Origin: Candidatus Eiseniibacteriota bacterium
Lineage (GTDB): Bacteria; Eisenbacteria; RBG-16-71-46
DNA length: 6,427 bases
Assembly: GCA_005893365.1 (NCBI GenBank)
Contig: VBPB01000175.1
Coordinates: forward strand, 4,743 to 11,169
Direction of reading: 5' to 3'
This document shows positions 1 to 6,194 of this stretch, piece after piece (position 1 is the first letter of the stretch; every line of letters starts with the position of its first letter). The notes under the pieces were generated by a model. The model had not been told where the DNA came from. It saw nothing but the letters and a program-made list of their open reading frames with translations, and made no database searches. The position numbers and the translations under genes are program-made.

Positions 1-77
1 GCGGCTTCGGCGGGGGCTCGTTCGGCGGCTTCGGCGGTGGGGCGAGCGGCGGGGGTGGCGGCGGCGGAAGTTGGTGA
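1..77 (+). CDS. C-terminal tail of a probable TPM-domain (YgcG/DUF477-like) membrane protein, partial
   Basis: Reading from base 3, 24 codons run to a TGA at 75-77. They encode an almost pure Gly/Phe/Ser tail (GFGGGSFGGFGGG, then Gly/Ala/Ser, ending SGGGGGGGSW). A glycine-rich tail ending in Trp is typical of TPM-domain proteins of the YgcG family, which have a signal peptide, an external TPM domain, a membrane helix and then such a tail. The TPM domain itself lies outside the window, so the assignment rests on the tail and on lemA immediately downstream, a common partner of this family. Other glycine-rich surface proteins could have a similar tail. The function of TPM proteins in bacteria is poorly defined; a role at the envelope is likely. 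Confidence 0.6.
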   Translation, partial: GFGGGSFGGFGGGASGGGGGGGSW

Positions 78-91
78 GCCACGGGGCGTTT

Positions 92-112
92 GCGCGCGCC
101 TGGAACGCGCGC
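92..112. repeat. GC-only inverted repeat between the TPM-like gene and lemA
   Basis: GCGCGCG (92-98) and CGCGCGC (106-112) form a perfect 7-bp stem around a 7-base loop, 14 bases after the TPM-like stop codon. There is no T-tract after it, so it is not a classical intrinsic terminator. It could attenuate transcription between the two genes or protect the 3' end of the first message. Alternating GC runs arise easily at this base composition, so this is a weak call. Confidence 0.3.
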
Positions 113-168
113 CGGGTTTCGCGCGTAGAGTGGTCGGCGGATCGAGACGGCCGGCACCCCCGGCCATG

Positions 169-175
169 AAAGGAG
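169..175 (+). promoter_or_regulatory. Ribosome-binding site of lemA
   Basis: AAAGGAG lies 7 bases before the ATG at 183, a strong match to the Shine-Dalgarno consensus at good spacing. It fixes the lemA start. The start is independently supported by the membrane-anchor sequence that follows directly. Confidence 0.8.
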
Positions 176-182
176 CCGTGCG

Positions 183-767
183 ATGAAACGAGGTGGTCTG
201 ATCGCGATCGCGGTCGTGGCCCTGCTGTTGATCTCCGTGGGCGGTTGCCTGGTCGGGAACTACAACCGGTTGGTGACGGGCGATCAGGCGGTGAAGCAGA
301 AGTGGGCGCAGGTCAACAACCAGCTCCAGCGCCGGAACGACCTGATCGGCAACCTCGCCGAGACGGTGAAGGGCACGGCGACCCAGGAGCAGGCGGTGTT
401 CGGCCAGATCGCCGACGCCCGCGCCAAGATGGCGGGCGCGCGCACACCCGAGCAGGGCATCGCGGCCGGCCAGGCCATGGACTCGGCCATCGGACGCCTG
501 CTGGTGGTGATCGAGAACTACCCGCAGCTCAAGAGCAACCAGGCCTTCCTCCAGTTGATGGACGAGCTCGCCGGCACCGAGAACCGGCTCGCCACCGAGC
601 GCATGCGCTACAACGAGGAGGTGCAGGCCTTCAACGTCCTGGTCAAGCGCTTCCCGACCAACTTCTACGCGACCATGTTCAACTTCAAGGAAGCGATCTA
701 CTACCCGGTGAGCGAGGCGGCGAAGGCGGTCCCGAAGATCGACTTCGGCGGGCTCAAGCGGCCGTAG
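183..767 (+). CDS. lemA: LemA family membrane protein, possible lipoprotein
   Basis: A complete 194-residue protein, close to the usual 180-200 residues of the LemA family. Residues 6-21 are a hydrophobic N-terminal segment flanked by KR at 2-3 and ending in VGGC with Cys22. This is an imperfect lipobox, so the protein may be a lipoprotein or may be held by an uncleaved helix. The family signature follows: YNRLVTGDQAV, the QLQRRNDLIGNLAETVKG block (residues about 48-65), then a helical region, and near the C-terminus FNFKEAIYY followed by VPKIDF. LemA proteins are helical bundles anchored in the membrane and exposed outside it; their biochemical role is not established. A TPM-like gene ends 105 bp upstream, so the two may share a transcript, although no lemA promoter is obvious. 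The last 14 bases overlap the 3' end of the convergent response-regulator gene. The call is firm at family level only. Confidence 0.93.
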   Translation: MKRGGLIAIAVVALLLISVGGCLVGNYNRLVTGDQAVKQKWAQVNNQLQRRNDLIGNLAETVKGTATQEQAVFGQIADARAKMAGARTPEQGIAAGQAMDSAIGRLLVVIENYPQLKSNQAFLQLMDELAGTENRLATERMRYNEEVQAFNVLVKRFPTNFYATMFNFKEAIYYPVSEAAKAVPKIDFGGLKRP

Positions 768-2241
768 GCCGCGCCGGCCAGTCCGCGGCGTCACGGAGCG
801 CGCGGCGCCGGGCGTCGTCGAGGACCCCGGCGCAGGTCTCCATCGCCCGCGCGAGCGCCCGGGCGGCACCGGCCCCCTGGCGCCGCGCGGCTAAGTAGCC
901 GCGGGCGACCTGGAGCAGGGCCACCGCGTCCGGCTCGCCGGGCTCGGCGGCCTCGGCGGCCACGGGTTCGGCCGCGCGCTCGATGAGCCGCGCCAGGGCC
1001 AGCAGCCGGCCGGTGGGATCGGCCCCGGCCGCGAGCGCCAGGGCATGACGGCCGGCCGCGGTCTCGGCCCAGTCGCCGAGGGCGGCGGCGTGGGCGAGCG
1101 GATCGGCGAGCCTAAGCGGCAGCGTCAGCGCGCGCGCGGCGCGGGCGACCAGGGCGGCTGCCTCGGCGCGGGCTCCGGAGTCCTCGACCGCGCCGGTCTC
1201 GCCGGCCCTCGCCACCAGCGTCTCGATGAGACCGTCGGCGAGGGCGCGGCAGCGCCGCACGTTGGCGAGGCCGCCCGCGGCCGCCTCGCACAGCAGGCCC
1301 AGCACCTCGAGGTCGGCGCGGCTCGCGTCCTCGCCGTCGCGCCGCTCGTCGGCGACCAGCAGGCCCTCGAGGGCGCCGCCGCGCGCGAGCGGCGCCACGA
1401 TCGAGATGCCCTTGGCGATCAGCGCCGGCAGCTCGGGCGTAAGCTCGGGGAAGCGCTCGAGCTCGGCCAGGCGCGCCGGACGATCCAGCGCGCTCAACAG
1501 GGTGGCGAACTCGCCGTCGGGCCGCACCGCGAGCCCCGCGAAGCGATCCAGGCCGTCGCCGCGGACCGCCGCCGGCACCAGGGTGCCGCCGGCCCGCTCG
1601 GGGGTCAGCAGGGCCGCGACGCTCACGCCCAGGTGCGCGCGCACCGCGAGCAGGAAGCGCCCGCTCAACTCGTCGGCGTCGAGGGCGCCGAGCAGAGCGC
1701 GCGCGACCCCGGCGCCGAGGGCGCGCAGGTGTTGCTCGCGGCTCAGGTCGGCGTGCGCCCGCCGCGCGTCGTCGCGGGCGTGCGCCAGCTCCAGCTCGGC
1801 TTCCCGGCTGCGGCGGCGCGATTCGCGCGCGTCGCCCGCCCGCGCCAGCAGGCGGCGGATGCGCGCCACCAGCTCGCGCGGCGAGAACGGCTTCGCCAGG
1901 TAGTCGTCGGCGCCGCGGGCGAAGCCCTGCAGGCGCGCCTCGGTCTCGCTGGCCGCCGAGACCATGATGATCGGCAGGTACGGGTCGTCGGGATCCTGAC
2001 GCAGGATCTCGCACACCTCGAGCCCGCTCTTCTTGGGCAGCCGCACGTCGAGCACCACCAGGTCGGGCCGCTTGGCGAGGGCGACGCGCACCGCCTCGTC
2101 GCCGTCCGCGGCGCTGGTGACGCGATAGCCGTGGGCGCCGAGCGCGATGCTGAGCAGGTCCACCACGCGGCGATCGTCGTCCACCACCAGGATGCAGGGC
2201 GGGGCCGCGGTCGATGGGCCAGGGCCGAGCAGCCCGCTCAC
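754..2241 (-). CDS. Response regulator: receiver, coiled coil, GAF-like domain, degenerate HD-GYP-like tail
   Basis: 495 residues from the GTG at 2241-2239, which overlaps the TGA of the upstream gene as GTGA. The same frame stays open much further upstream, but that extension is a shadow of the CheA-like gene, and the receiver begins 16 residues after this GTG. Residues 16-134 are a complete receiver: acidic D21-D23, phospho-acceptor D65 in LVVLDVRLP, S95 and K117 in LAKPF. Residues about 138-175 are charged and probably coiled coil. Residues about 176-330 fit a GAF-like sensor domain, with KGISIVAPL and a helix ending GGLANV. Residues about 336-455 match the order of an HD-GYP domain, but the HD position reads GD and the GYP region is missing. 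The protein is probably a cytoplasmic output or scaffold protein switched by phosphorylation, without a DNA-binding domain. The receiver call is secure, GAF is likely, and the tail is inferred. It is the last gene of the operon and overlaps lemA tail to tail. Confidence 0.88.
   Translation of the reverse strand: MSGLLGPGPSTAAPPCILVVDDDRRVVDLLSIALGAHGYRVTSAADGDEAVRVALAKRPDLVVLDVRLPKKSGLEVCEILRQDPDDPYLPIIMVSAASETEARLQGFARGADDYLAKPFSPRELVARIRRLLARAGDARESRRRSREAELELAHARDDARRAHADLSREQHLRALGAGVARALLGALDADELSGRFLLAVRAHLGVSVAALLTPERAGGTLVPAAVRGDGLDRFAGLAVRPDGEFATLLSALDRPARLAELERFPELTPELPALIAKGISIVAPLARGGALEGLLVADERRDGEDASRADLEVLGLLCEAAAGGLANVRRCRALADGLIETLVARAGETGAVEDSGARAEAAALVARAARALTLPLRLADPLAHAAALGDWAETAAGRHALALAAGADPTGRLLALARLIERAAEPVAAEAAEPGEPDAVALLQVARGYLAARRQGAGAARALARAMETCAGVLDDARRRALRDAADWPARPTAA
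758..772. repeat. Small hairpin at the convergent 3' ends
   Basis: GCGGCC (758-763) and GGCCGC (767-772) form a perfect 6-bp stem around a GTA loop. The lemA stop codon TAG (765-767) sits at the loop. Being symmetrical, it could pause or terminate transcription from both sides where the two genes meet, but there is no T-tract on either strand. It may be an accident of composition. Confidence 0.3.
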
Positions 2242-4106
2242 CGCGCCCCCCACTCCCCCGGATCGGGCGGGTGACCGGGCGCGCGGGTCGTGCCGGGCAG
2301 GTCGGGCACCAGGCGGCTCAGCAGGCGGGCCAGGGCCGCGGGCTCGTACGGCTTGCGCAGCGTGGCGACGACCCCGGCGACGCGCGCCAGCCGCTCGTCG
2401 GCGCCGTCGCGCACCAGCGCCACCATCGGCGACCCGGTGTCCGCGGCGGCGCGCATGATCTCGGTCAGGTACTCGCTGCCGCGCGCATCCGGCAACTCGG
2501 AGTCGGCGCAGACCAGCGCCCAGGGGCCGTGCGGCAGCAGCGCGCGCAGCTCGGCGGCGGTGCCGACGGCGTGCACGGCGAAGCCGCGCTGCTCCAGCAT
2601 GCGCGCCAGGAAGATGCGGGCGGTGATGGAGTCCTCCGCCACCAGCACCTCGCGCCGCGCGGGGGCGCGCGACGGCGGCGCCACGGTCGGGACCGGCGCC
2701 GGCGGCGGCGATGCCAGCGGACGCGGCGTCGGGACCACCGGCGGTTCCGACACGGCCGGCAGAGCCGACCCGGTCGGGGCCGAGGCCGCGGGGGGTGCGG
2801 CGAGCGGCTCGACCTGCGCGGCCTCGAGCGGCAGGACCGGCTCGGGCCTCGCCTCGGCGCGTTCGCGTGACGGGAACGGGATCGGCGGCGGCGGGCCGGC
2901 CGGCGCCGGGCCGGCCGGCGCCGGGGCGATCGGGCGGGCGGGCGTCTCGACGCGCGGCGGTGCCGCGGGCGGCGGGCGGCGACGCGGCGGCTCGGCCAGC
3001 GGCGGGGCCGTGACCCCGCGCAGCAGCCACGCCGGCTCGAGCACCCAGTAGAGCTCGTCGTCGCTCGAGCGCACGGCGCGCACGATGCCCTGGGCCGGCG
3101 ACGCCCCGGGCAGGGATGCCGGCTCGGCCGACATGCGCCACACCAGACGGTCCGCCACGAGGCAGGCGCGCTTGAGCCCGAGCGCCACCACCACCACCGG
3201 TAGCTCGGCGGCGCGCCGGGGCGCCCGGGTGATCGGCTCGAGCACCGGCAGGCCCTTGCGCCCCGACAGGGCGTCGATGGCCTCGATCGGCATCAGCTTC
3301 ACGCGCGACACGGCGTGCCACGGCACGGCGAGCTGGAGCTCGCCCTGCTCGAGCATGAGGAAGGTCTCACGCGCGGCCGCGACCGGCACGCGCACGGTCC
3401 AGGCGTTGGGACGGTCGCCGGCGGGGCCGAGATGGCCGCCGACGCTGGCCAGCACCTCGGCCGCCGGGTGGAGTCCGGAGTAGTGGACGCCCTCGCAGGT
3501 CACCTCGAGGGCACTGCCGTCGCTCGCGAAGGCCGGGCGCGGGCGGGGCGTGGCCTCACCCAGCAGCCAGTCGAGGGCCGCGCGCAACGCGCCGGCGGCC
3601 GGCGGCGGCAGCAGCACGCTGCGCAGGGTCTCCTCGCTGCCGCGCGCGACGGGCAGACCCTCCATCGCCGTCGCGAGCGAGACCGGCGACACCTCGGCGC
3701 TCGGCGCCGGAGGGCGCGGGGCCGGGGCCGGCCGGGGCGCCGACGGGGCATCGGGCGCCGCGCCCGCAGGCGTGGTCGGCCACACCCGCTCGATCGCCTG
3801 CGCCATCAGCGACAGCTCGTCGTCCACGCGGCGGAGGGGCTCGACGTTCCCTTCGCGCCCGCACTCCAGGGCCGCCCGCCGCACCTGCTCCAGCACGGGG
3901 ACCATGGCCGCCGGCCACCGGTCGCCCGCATGCGGCGCCACCGCGGCGAGCAGCCGGTCGAGGCCGCGCAGCGAGAGCAGCTGCGCCAGGTCGCGGGCCG
4001 AGTGCAAGGTCGCTACCGGCGCGCCGTCGGCCAGCGCCTGGGCGATCACCTGGCTCAGGCTGCGCGCGATCTCGCGCACCGGGTCGTGCCCTCCGGCGCC
4101 GTTCAT
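2238..4106 (-). CDS. CheA-derived chemosensory protein without kinase core: HPt-like, P4 remnant, CheW-like, receiver
   Basis: 622 residues. The ATG at 4106-4104 overlaps the upstream TGA as ATGA, and GGGGAG (4112-4117) lies 5 bases before it. Residues 10-110 are helical and resemble a CheA P1/HPt domain around LHSARDLAQLLSLRGL, with H35 in the place of the phosphorylated His, followed by a Pro/Ala linker. Residues 190-242 look like only the last part of a CheA ATPase domain (SVGGHL, then TVRVPV). No N box or G1 box is seen and no dimerisation helices are evident. Residues 247-365 fit a CheW-like P5 domain (ETFLMLEQGELQLAVPWHAV, LSGRKGLPVLE, LVADRLVW, VLEPAWLL). Residues 366-483 are a Pro/Ala-rich linker. 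Residues 486-602 are a receiver with E491/D492, D535 and K585, but Val565 where Thr/Ser is usual. A CheA-like kinase needs its ATP site, so this is probably an adaptor or scaffold joining the receptor to a phosphorelay. It is the middle gene of the operon. Confidence 0.85.
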   Translation of the reverse strand: MNGAGGHDPVREIARSLSQVIAQALADGAPVATLHSARDLAQLLSLRGLDRLLAAVAPHAGDRWPAAMVPVLEQVRRAALECGREGNVEPLRRVDDELSLMAQAIERVWPTTPAGAAPDAPSAPRPAPAPRPPAPSAEVSPVSLATAMEGLPVARGSEETLRSVLLPPPAAGALRAALDWLLGEATPRPRPAFASDGSALEVTCEGVHYSGLHPAAEVLASVGGHLGPAGDRPNAWTVRVPVAAARETFLMLEQGELQLAVPWHAVSRVKLMPIEAIDALSGRKGLPVLEPITRAPRRAAELPVVVVALGLKRACLVADRLVWRMSAEPASLPGASPAQGIVRAVRSSDDELYWVLEPAWLLRGVTAPPLAEPPRRRPPPAAPPRVETPARPIAPAPAGPAPAGPPPPIPFPSRERAEARPEPVLPLEAAQVEPLAAPPAASAPTGSALPAVSEPPVVPTPRPLASPPPAPVPTVAPPSRAPARREVLVAEDSITARIFLARMLEQRGFAVHAVGTAAELRALLPHGPWALVCADSELPDARGSEYLTEIMRAAADTGSPMVALVRDGADERLARVAGVVATLRKPYEPAALARLLSRLVPDLPGTTRAPGHPPDPGEWGAR

Positions 4107-5674
4107 GAGCGCTCCCCGGGCGCCGGACCGCCGCGGGTCCGGCGCGCGGGGCGCGGCTCCCCGCCCGGCAGCAGGTGCTCCTCGCCGAGCAGCTTGAGTC
4201 CGGGCGCGCGCGGGGCGGCCCCCGCGGCGTCGGTGGCCTCGACCCGGGGGACCGTCTCCTCAGGTACTGCGGCGGCGGCCGGCATCGCCCCCTCCGGGGC
4301 CGCCTCGGGGGGCGAGAGCCGCACCACCATCCCGGCCAGCTCCTGCACCTCGTCTTCCAGCTGCCGCACCAGGCGCTGCGCGGCCCGCGAGACGCGCTCG
4401 CCGGCGGCCGAGAGACGCTCGCCCTTCTGGGCGGCGTCCTGGACCATCTCCTTGACGCGCTCGAGCAGGCGCGACGGCTCGGCGGCCCGCGCCGGCTCGC
4501 GCGGGGCGGCCGCGACCGGCAGCGGGATGGCCTCGAGCCGCTCGGCCACGCGCTGGCGCACGCCGCGCATGCGCTCGACCGCGGCGGCGACCTCGCCCTC
4601 GATCTCGCCCGACAGCAGCCGGGTGTGCTCGGTGGCGCTGCGCACCTCGCCCGCCAGGCGCTTCATCTCCTCGGCCAGCCCTTCGCTCTCGGCCTCGGAG
4701 CGCCCGTGGCGGGTCCCGGCGAGCGCGGCGTTCAAGGCGATCAGGGTGGCGCGGTTGCCGACCAGATGCACCTGGTCGGCGATCTCGCGGACGCGCAGCA
4801 TGCCGCGCCCCAGGTGCTCGACGCTGCCGCCCGAGGACTCGACCAGCTCCTGGATGGCGGCACGGGCGGACGCGCGCCACGCCTCGAGCGCGGCCTCGTC
4901 CTCGCCGACCGGGCTGGCGCCGAGGGCCGCCAGCGACTGCTCCAGCTCGCCGCCCAGCCGCTGCAGCTCGCGCACGGTGGTGAGCAGGGCGGTCGCCTCG
5001 ACGAAGCCGCGCTCGGCCTCGCCGGCGGTCTCGCGGGCCTCGTCGAGGGCCCCGCCCGCGGTCAGGCCGATCTGGCGGGCGGCTTCGAGGTTCTCCTCGC
5101 GCACCTCATCGAGACGGCGCAGCCCACGGTCGAGGGTCTCGAGCACCGGCGCGATGGCGCCCGGCTCGATGTGCGCCCCCTCCCAGCGCTCGCTCTCCTC
5201 CCAGCGCTCGAGCGAGGTACGCACCACCATGAGCTGGCCGAGGAGCGTCCCCAGGTCGTCGGCGGTGCGGGCGAGCTGGCGCTGCTGCGTGAGCAGCGCC
5301 TGGATCTGCTGCGTCAAGCGCGAGAGCTCGCCCCAGCCGGTCCCGCCCGGGAGGCCGCGCAGGTCGGAGAGGCGACCGCTGTCGAGGCTGCCGCTCAGGC
5401 CGCGGAGGTGGCCGATGATGCCGCTGTCGAGCCAGAGGGCGAAGGCGATGCTGACGACGACGCTCAAGGCGGCGATGGCCGAGAGCCACGAAACGAACGC
5501 GGGCAGGTCGAGGTGCTCGCCCGGACCGGCGAAGGTCCCGACCACCCACCACATGCCGGCGGCGCCGACGAGCACGCCGGCCAGACATCCCAGCCAGAGC
5601 CGGAGCCTCAGGCCCTGGGACCAACCGGTCCCGGAGGGACGCTCGTCACGGGGGGCATGGCGCGAGGACGTCAT
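4103..5674 (-). CDS. Methyl-accepting-chemotaxis-like receptor with minimal external region
   Basis: 523 residues from the ATG at 5674-5672. Two hydrophobic helices (residues about 24-48 and 58-82) are separated by only about 10 residues, so there is no room for a periplasmic ligand domain. Residues about 83-133 fit a HAMP linker (SGIIGHLRGLSGSL, then WGELSRL). A long helical coiled-coil region follows to about 450. Its core at residues 305-325 (VGNRATLIALNAALAGTRHG) matches the MCP hairpin tip whose usual form is TNLLALNAAIEAAR, and EEMKRLAGEVR follows as the returning helix. A second helical stretch (403-450) ends in an Ala/Pro-rich tail. It is probably an inner-membrane scaffold or intracellular sensor passing signals to the CheA-like product of the next, overlapping gene. 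The frame is open to an ATG at 5872, but those 66 codons are Arg/Pro-rich with looser third-position bias, so they are read as leader. The Shine-Dalgarno for 5674 is weak (GAAGGG, 13 bases away), so the start is less sure than the family. Confidence 0.82.
   Translation of the reverse strand: MTSSRHAPRDERPSGTGWSQGLRLRLWLGCLAGVLVGAAGMWWVVGTFAGPGEHLDLPAFVSWLSAIAALSVVVSIAFALWLDSGIIGHLRGLSGSLDSGRLSDLRGLPGGTGWGELSRLTQQIQALLTQQRQLARTADDLGTLLGQLMVVRTSLERWEESERWEGAHIEPGAIAPVLETLDRGLRRLDEVREENLEAARQIGLTAGGALDEARETAGEAERGFVEATALLTTVRELQRLGGELEQSLAALGASPVGEDEAALEAWRASARAAIQELVESSGGSVEHLGRGMLRVREIADQVHLVGNRATLIALNAALAGTRHGRSEAESEGLAEEMKRLAGEVRSATEHTRLLSGEIEGEVAAAVERMRGVRQRVAERLEAIPLPVAAAPREPARAAEPSRLLERVKEMVQDAAQKGERLSAAGERVSRAAQRLVRQLEDEVQELAGMVVRLSPPEAAPEGAMPAAAAVPEETVPRVEATDAAGAAPRAPGLKLLGEEHLLPGGEPRPARRTRGGPAPGERS
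4112..4117 (-). promoter_or_regulatory. Ribosome-binding site of the CheA-like gene
   Basis: On the minus strand GGGGAG lies 5 bases before the ATG at 4106, inside the end of the receptor gene. With the ATGA overlap it supports this start and coupled translation of the two genes. Confidence 0.6.
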
Positions 5675-5782
5675 GGCGGAGGGGTGGCCCTTCGGGTCCG
5701 GGTAGGGGCGAGGCGTGGGCGCGCGTACCCTGTCGAAACGCAAGACATATGCCCCCCAGCGGCCGGCGCGCTTCCGCCGCCT

Positions 5783-5830
5783 GCGACCCCGATCGGCGGG
5801 CCTTCCATGGGGGAGCCGAAGCCCGGTCGC
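5783..5830 (-). repeat. Long-range inverted repeat in the leader of the receptor operon
   Basis: GCGACC (5783-5788) pairs perfectly with GGTCGC (5825-5830), enclosing about 36 bases that contain further GC-rich complementary runs. A second short hairpin (GGGC, 6-base loop, GCCC) lies at 5848-5861. Both would lie in the untranslated leader if transcription starts near 5899. The leader may therefore fold, but no known riboswitch family was recognised. Confidence 0.25.
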
Positions 5831-5905
5831 GCAGAAGGCCCGTGCCTGGGCAAAAGAGCCCGTCGTGGCCATCCGGCTGCGCCCCTTGGCGGTTGCGCGA
5901 CGTTC

Positions 5906-5933
5906 ATTATCAAAACTCTTTCCTTGGTGACAA
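5906..5933 (-). promoter_or_regulatory. Sigma-70-like promoter of the receptor/CheA-like/regulator operon
   Basis: On the minus strand TTGTCA (5933-5928) and GATAAT (5911-5906) are separated by 16 bases. Each hexamer matches the consensus at 5 of 6 positions. The site lies in the only markedly AT-rich stretch of the window. The start would be near 5899, giving a leader of about 225 bases before the ATG at 5674. Nine bases upstream of the -35 box, CGTATTACG (5942-5950) is a short palindrome that could bind a regulator. The match is good but unproven. Confidence 0.6.
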
Positions 5934-6000
5934 ATCCATTGCGTATTACGACAACGCCACGAGGCGCGGCGCGACCCGCACGAGCCCTTCCGACCGGACT

Positions 6001-6053
6001 CCCGAGTGGGGCCTCGGGCGGGGGATAACCCCCAACCCTGTGGGATTCCCGGG
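6001..6053. repeat. Cluster of three short inverted repeats
   Basis: CCCGAG with CTCGGG (6001-6006 and 6013-6018), GGGGG-ATAA-CCCCC (6020-6033) and the palindrome GGGATTCCC (6042-6050), which runs into CCCGGG (6048-6053), lie within 53 bases. They are 100-150 bp upstream of the sigma-54-like promoter, the distance at which enhancer-binding proteins usually bind. They could equally be hairpins in an RNA, or chance pairing in GC-rich DNA. Confidence 0.3.
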
Positions 6054-6151
6054 CCAAGTCACGCCCTCCGCGACGCTTCCAGACCCCCCCTCCCGATTGT
6101 CCCCGGGGCTCCCCGGCGCCCGGGCCACCGGAACGGGCCGCTTTCGTGTCA

Positions 6152-6167
6152 TGGCATGGACGATGCG
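6152..6167 (+). promoter_or_regulatory. Sigma-54 (RpoN)-like promoter for the gene at 6239
   Basis: TGGCATGGACGATGCG matches the -24/-12 consensus TGGCAYRNNNNTTGCW except at the first T of TTGC and at the last base. The invariant GG (6153-6154) and GC (6165-6166) are correctly spaced. Transcription would start near 6178, about 60 bases before the ATG. TTTCG (6142-6146) and CGAAA (6166-6170) flank it as an inverted repeat. Sigma-54 promoters need an activator ATPase, so the downstream gene would be conditionally expressed. This is inferred from the motif alone. Confidence 0.55.
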
Positions 6168-6194
6168 AAATGACGTCGGCTGGAGAGCGCCGTC

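Noticed and set aside
1..77. Glycine-codon repeats as a tandem repeat or CRISPR-like array
   Set aside because: The repetition is irregular, in frame and ends at a stop codon; it is the glycine-rich tail of a protein.
2242..3321. Upstream extension of the response-regulator reading frame, which would make one 855-residue protein
   Set aside because: The extension is Arg/Ala/Gly-rich with no domain pattern and lies wholly inside the CheA-like gene, which has clear CheW-like and receiver motifs in another frame. The GTGA overlap gives a natural start at 2241.
3315..5705. Very long open frame on the + strand, about 796 codons, antisense to the receptor and CheA-like genes
   Set aside because: Its translation is low-complexity Arg/Ser/Ala-rich sequence without motifs, the usual shadow of high-GC genes on the opposite strand.
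5675..5872. N-terminal extension of the receptor to the ATG at 5872
   Set aside because: The 66 codons are basic and Pro-rich, have clearly looser third-position G/C bias than the gene, and precede an otherwise ordinary receptor N-terminus. It is kept only as an alternative because AAGGGG stands before that ATG.
5921..5950. Possible + strand sigma-70 promoter (TTGGTG with TATTAC)
   Set aside because: The two boxes are only 14 bases apart and the first is a poor match; the minus-strand reading of the same AT-rich island is much better.
4175..6028. Second long + strand open frame, about 617 codons, running into the intergenic region
   Set aside because: It is Gly/Arg/Leu-rich with no recognisable domain and is antisense to the receptor gene's coiled coil; it is explained by codon bias.
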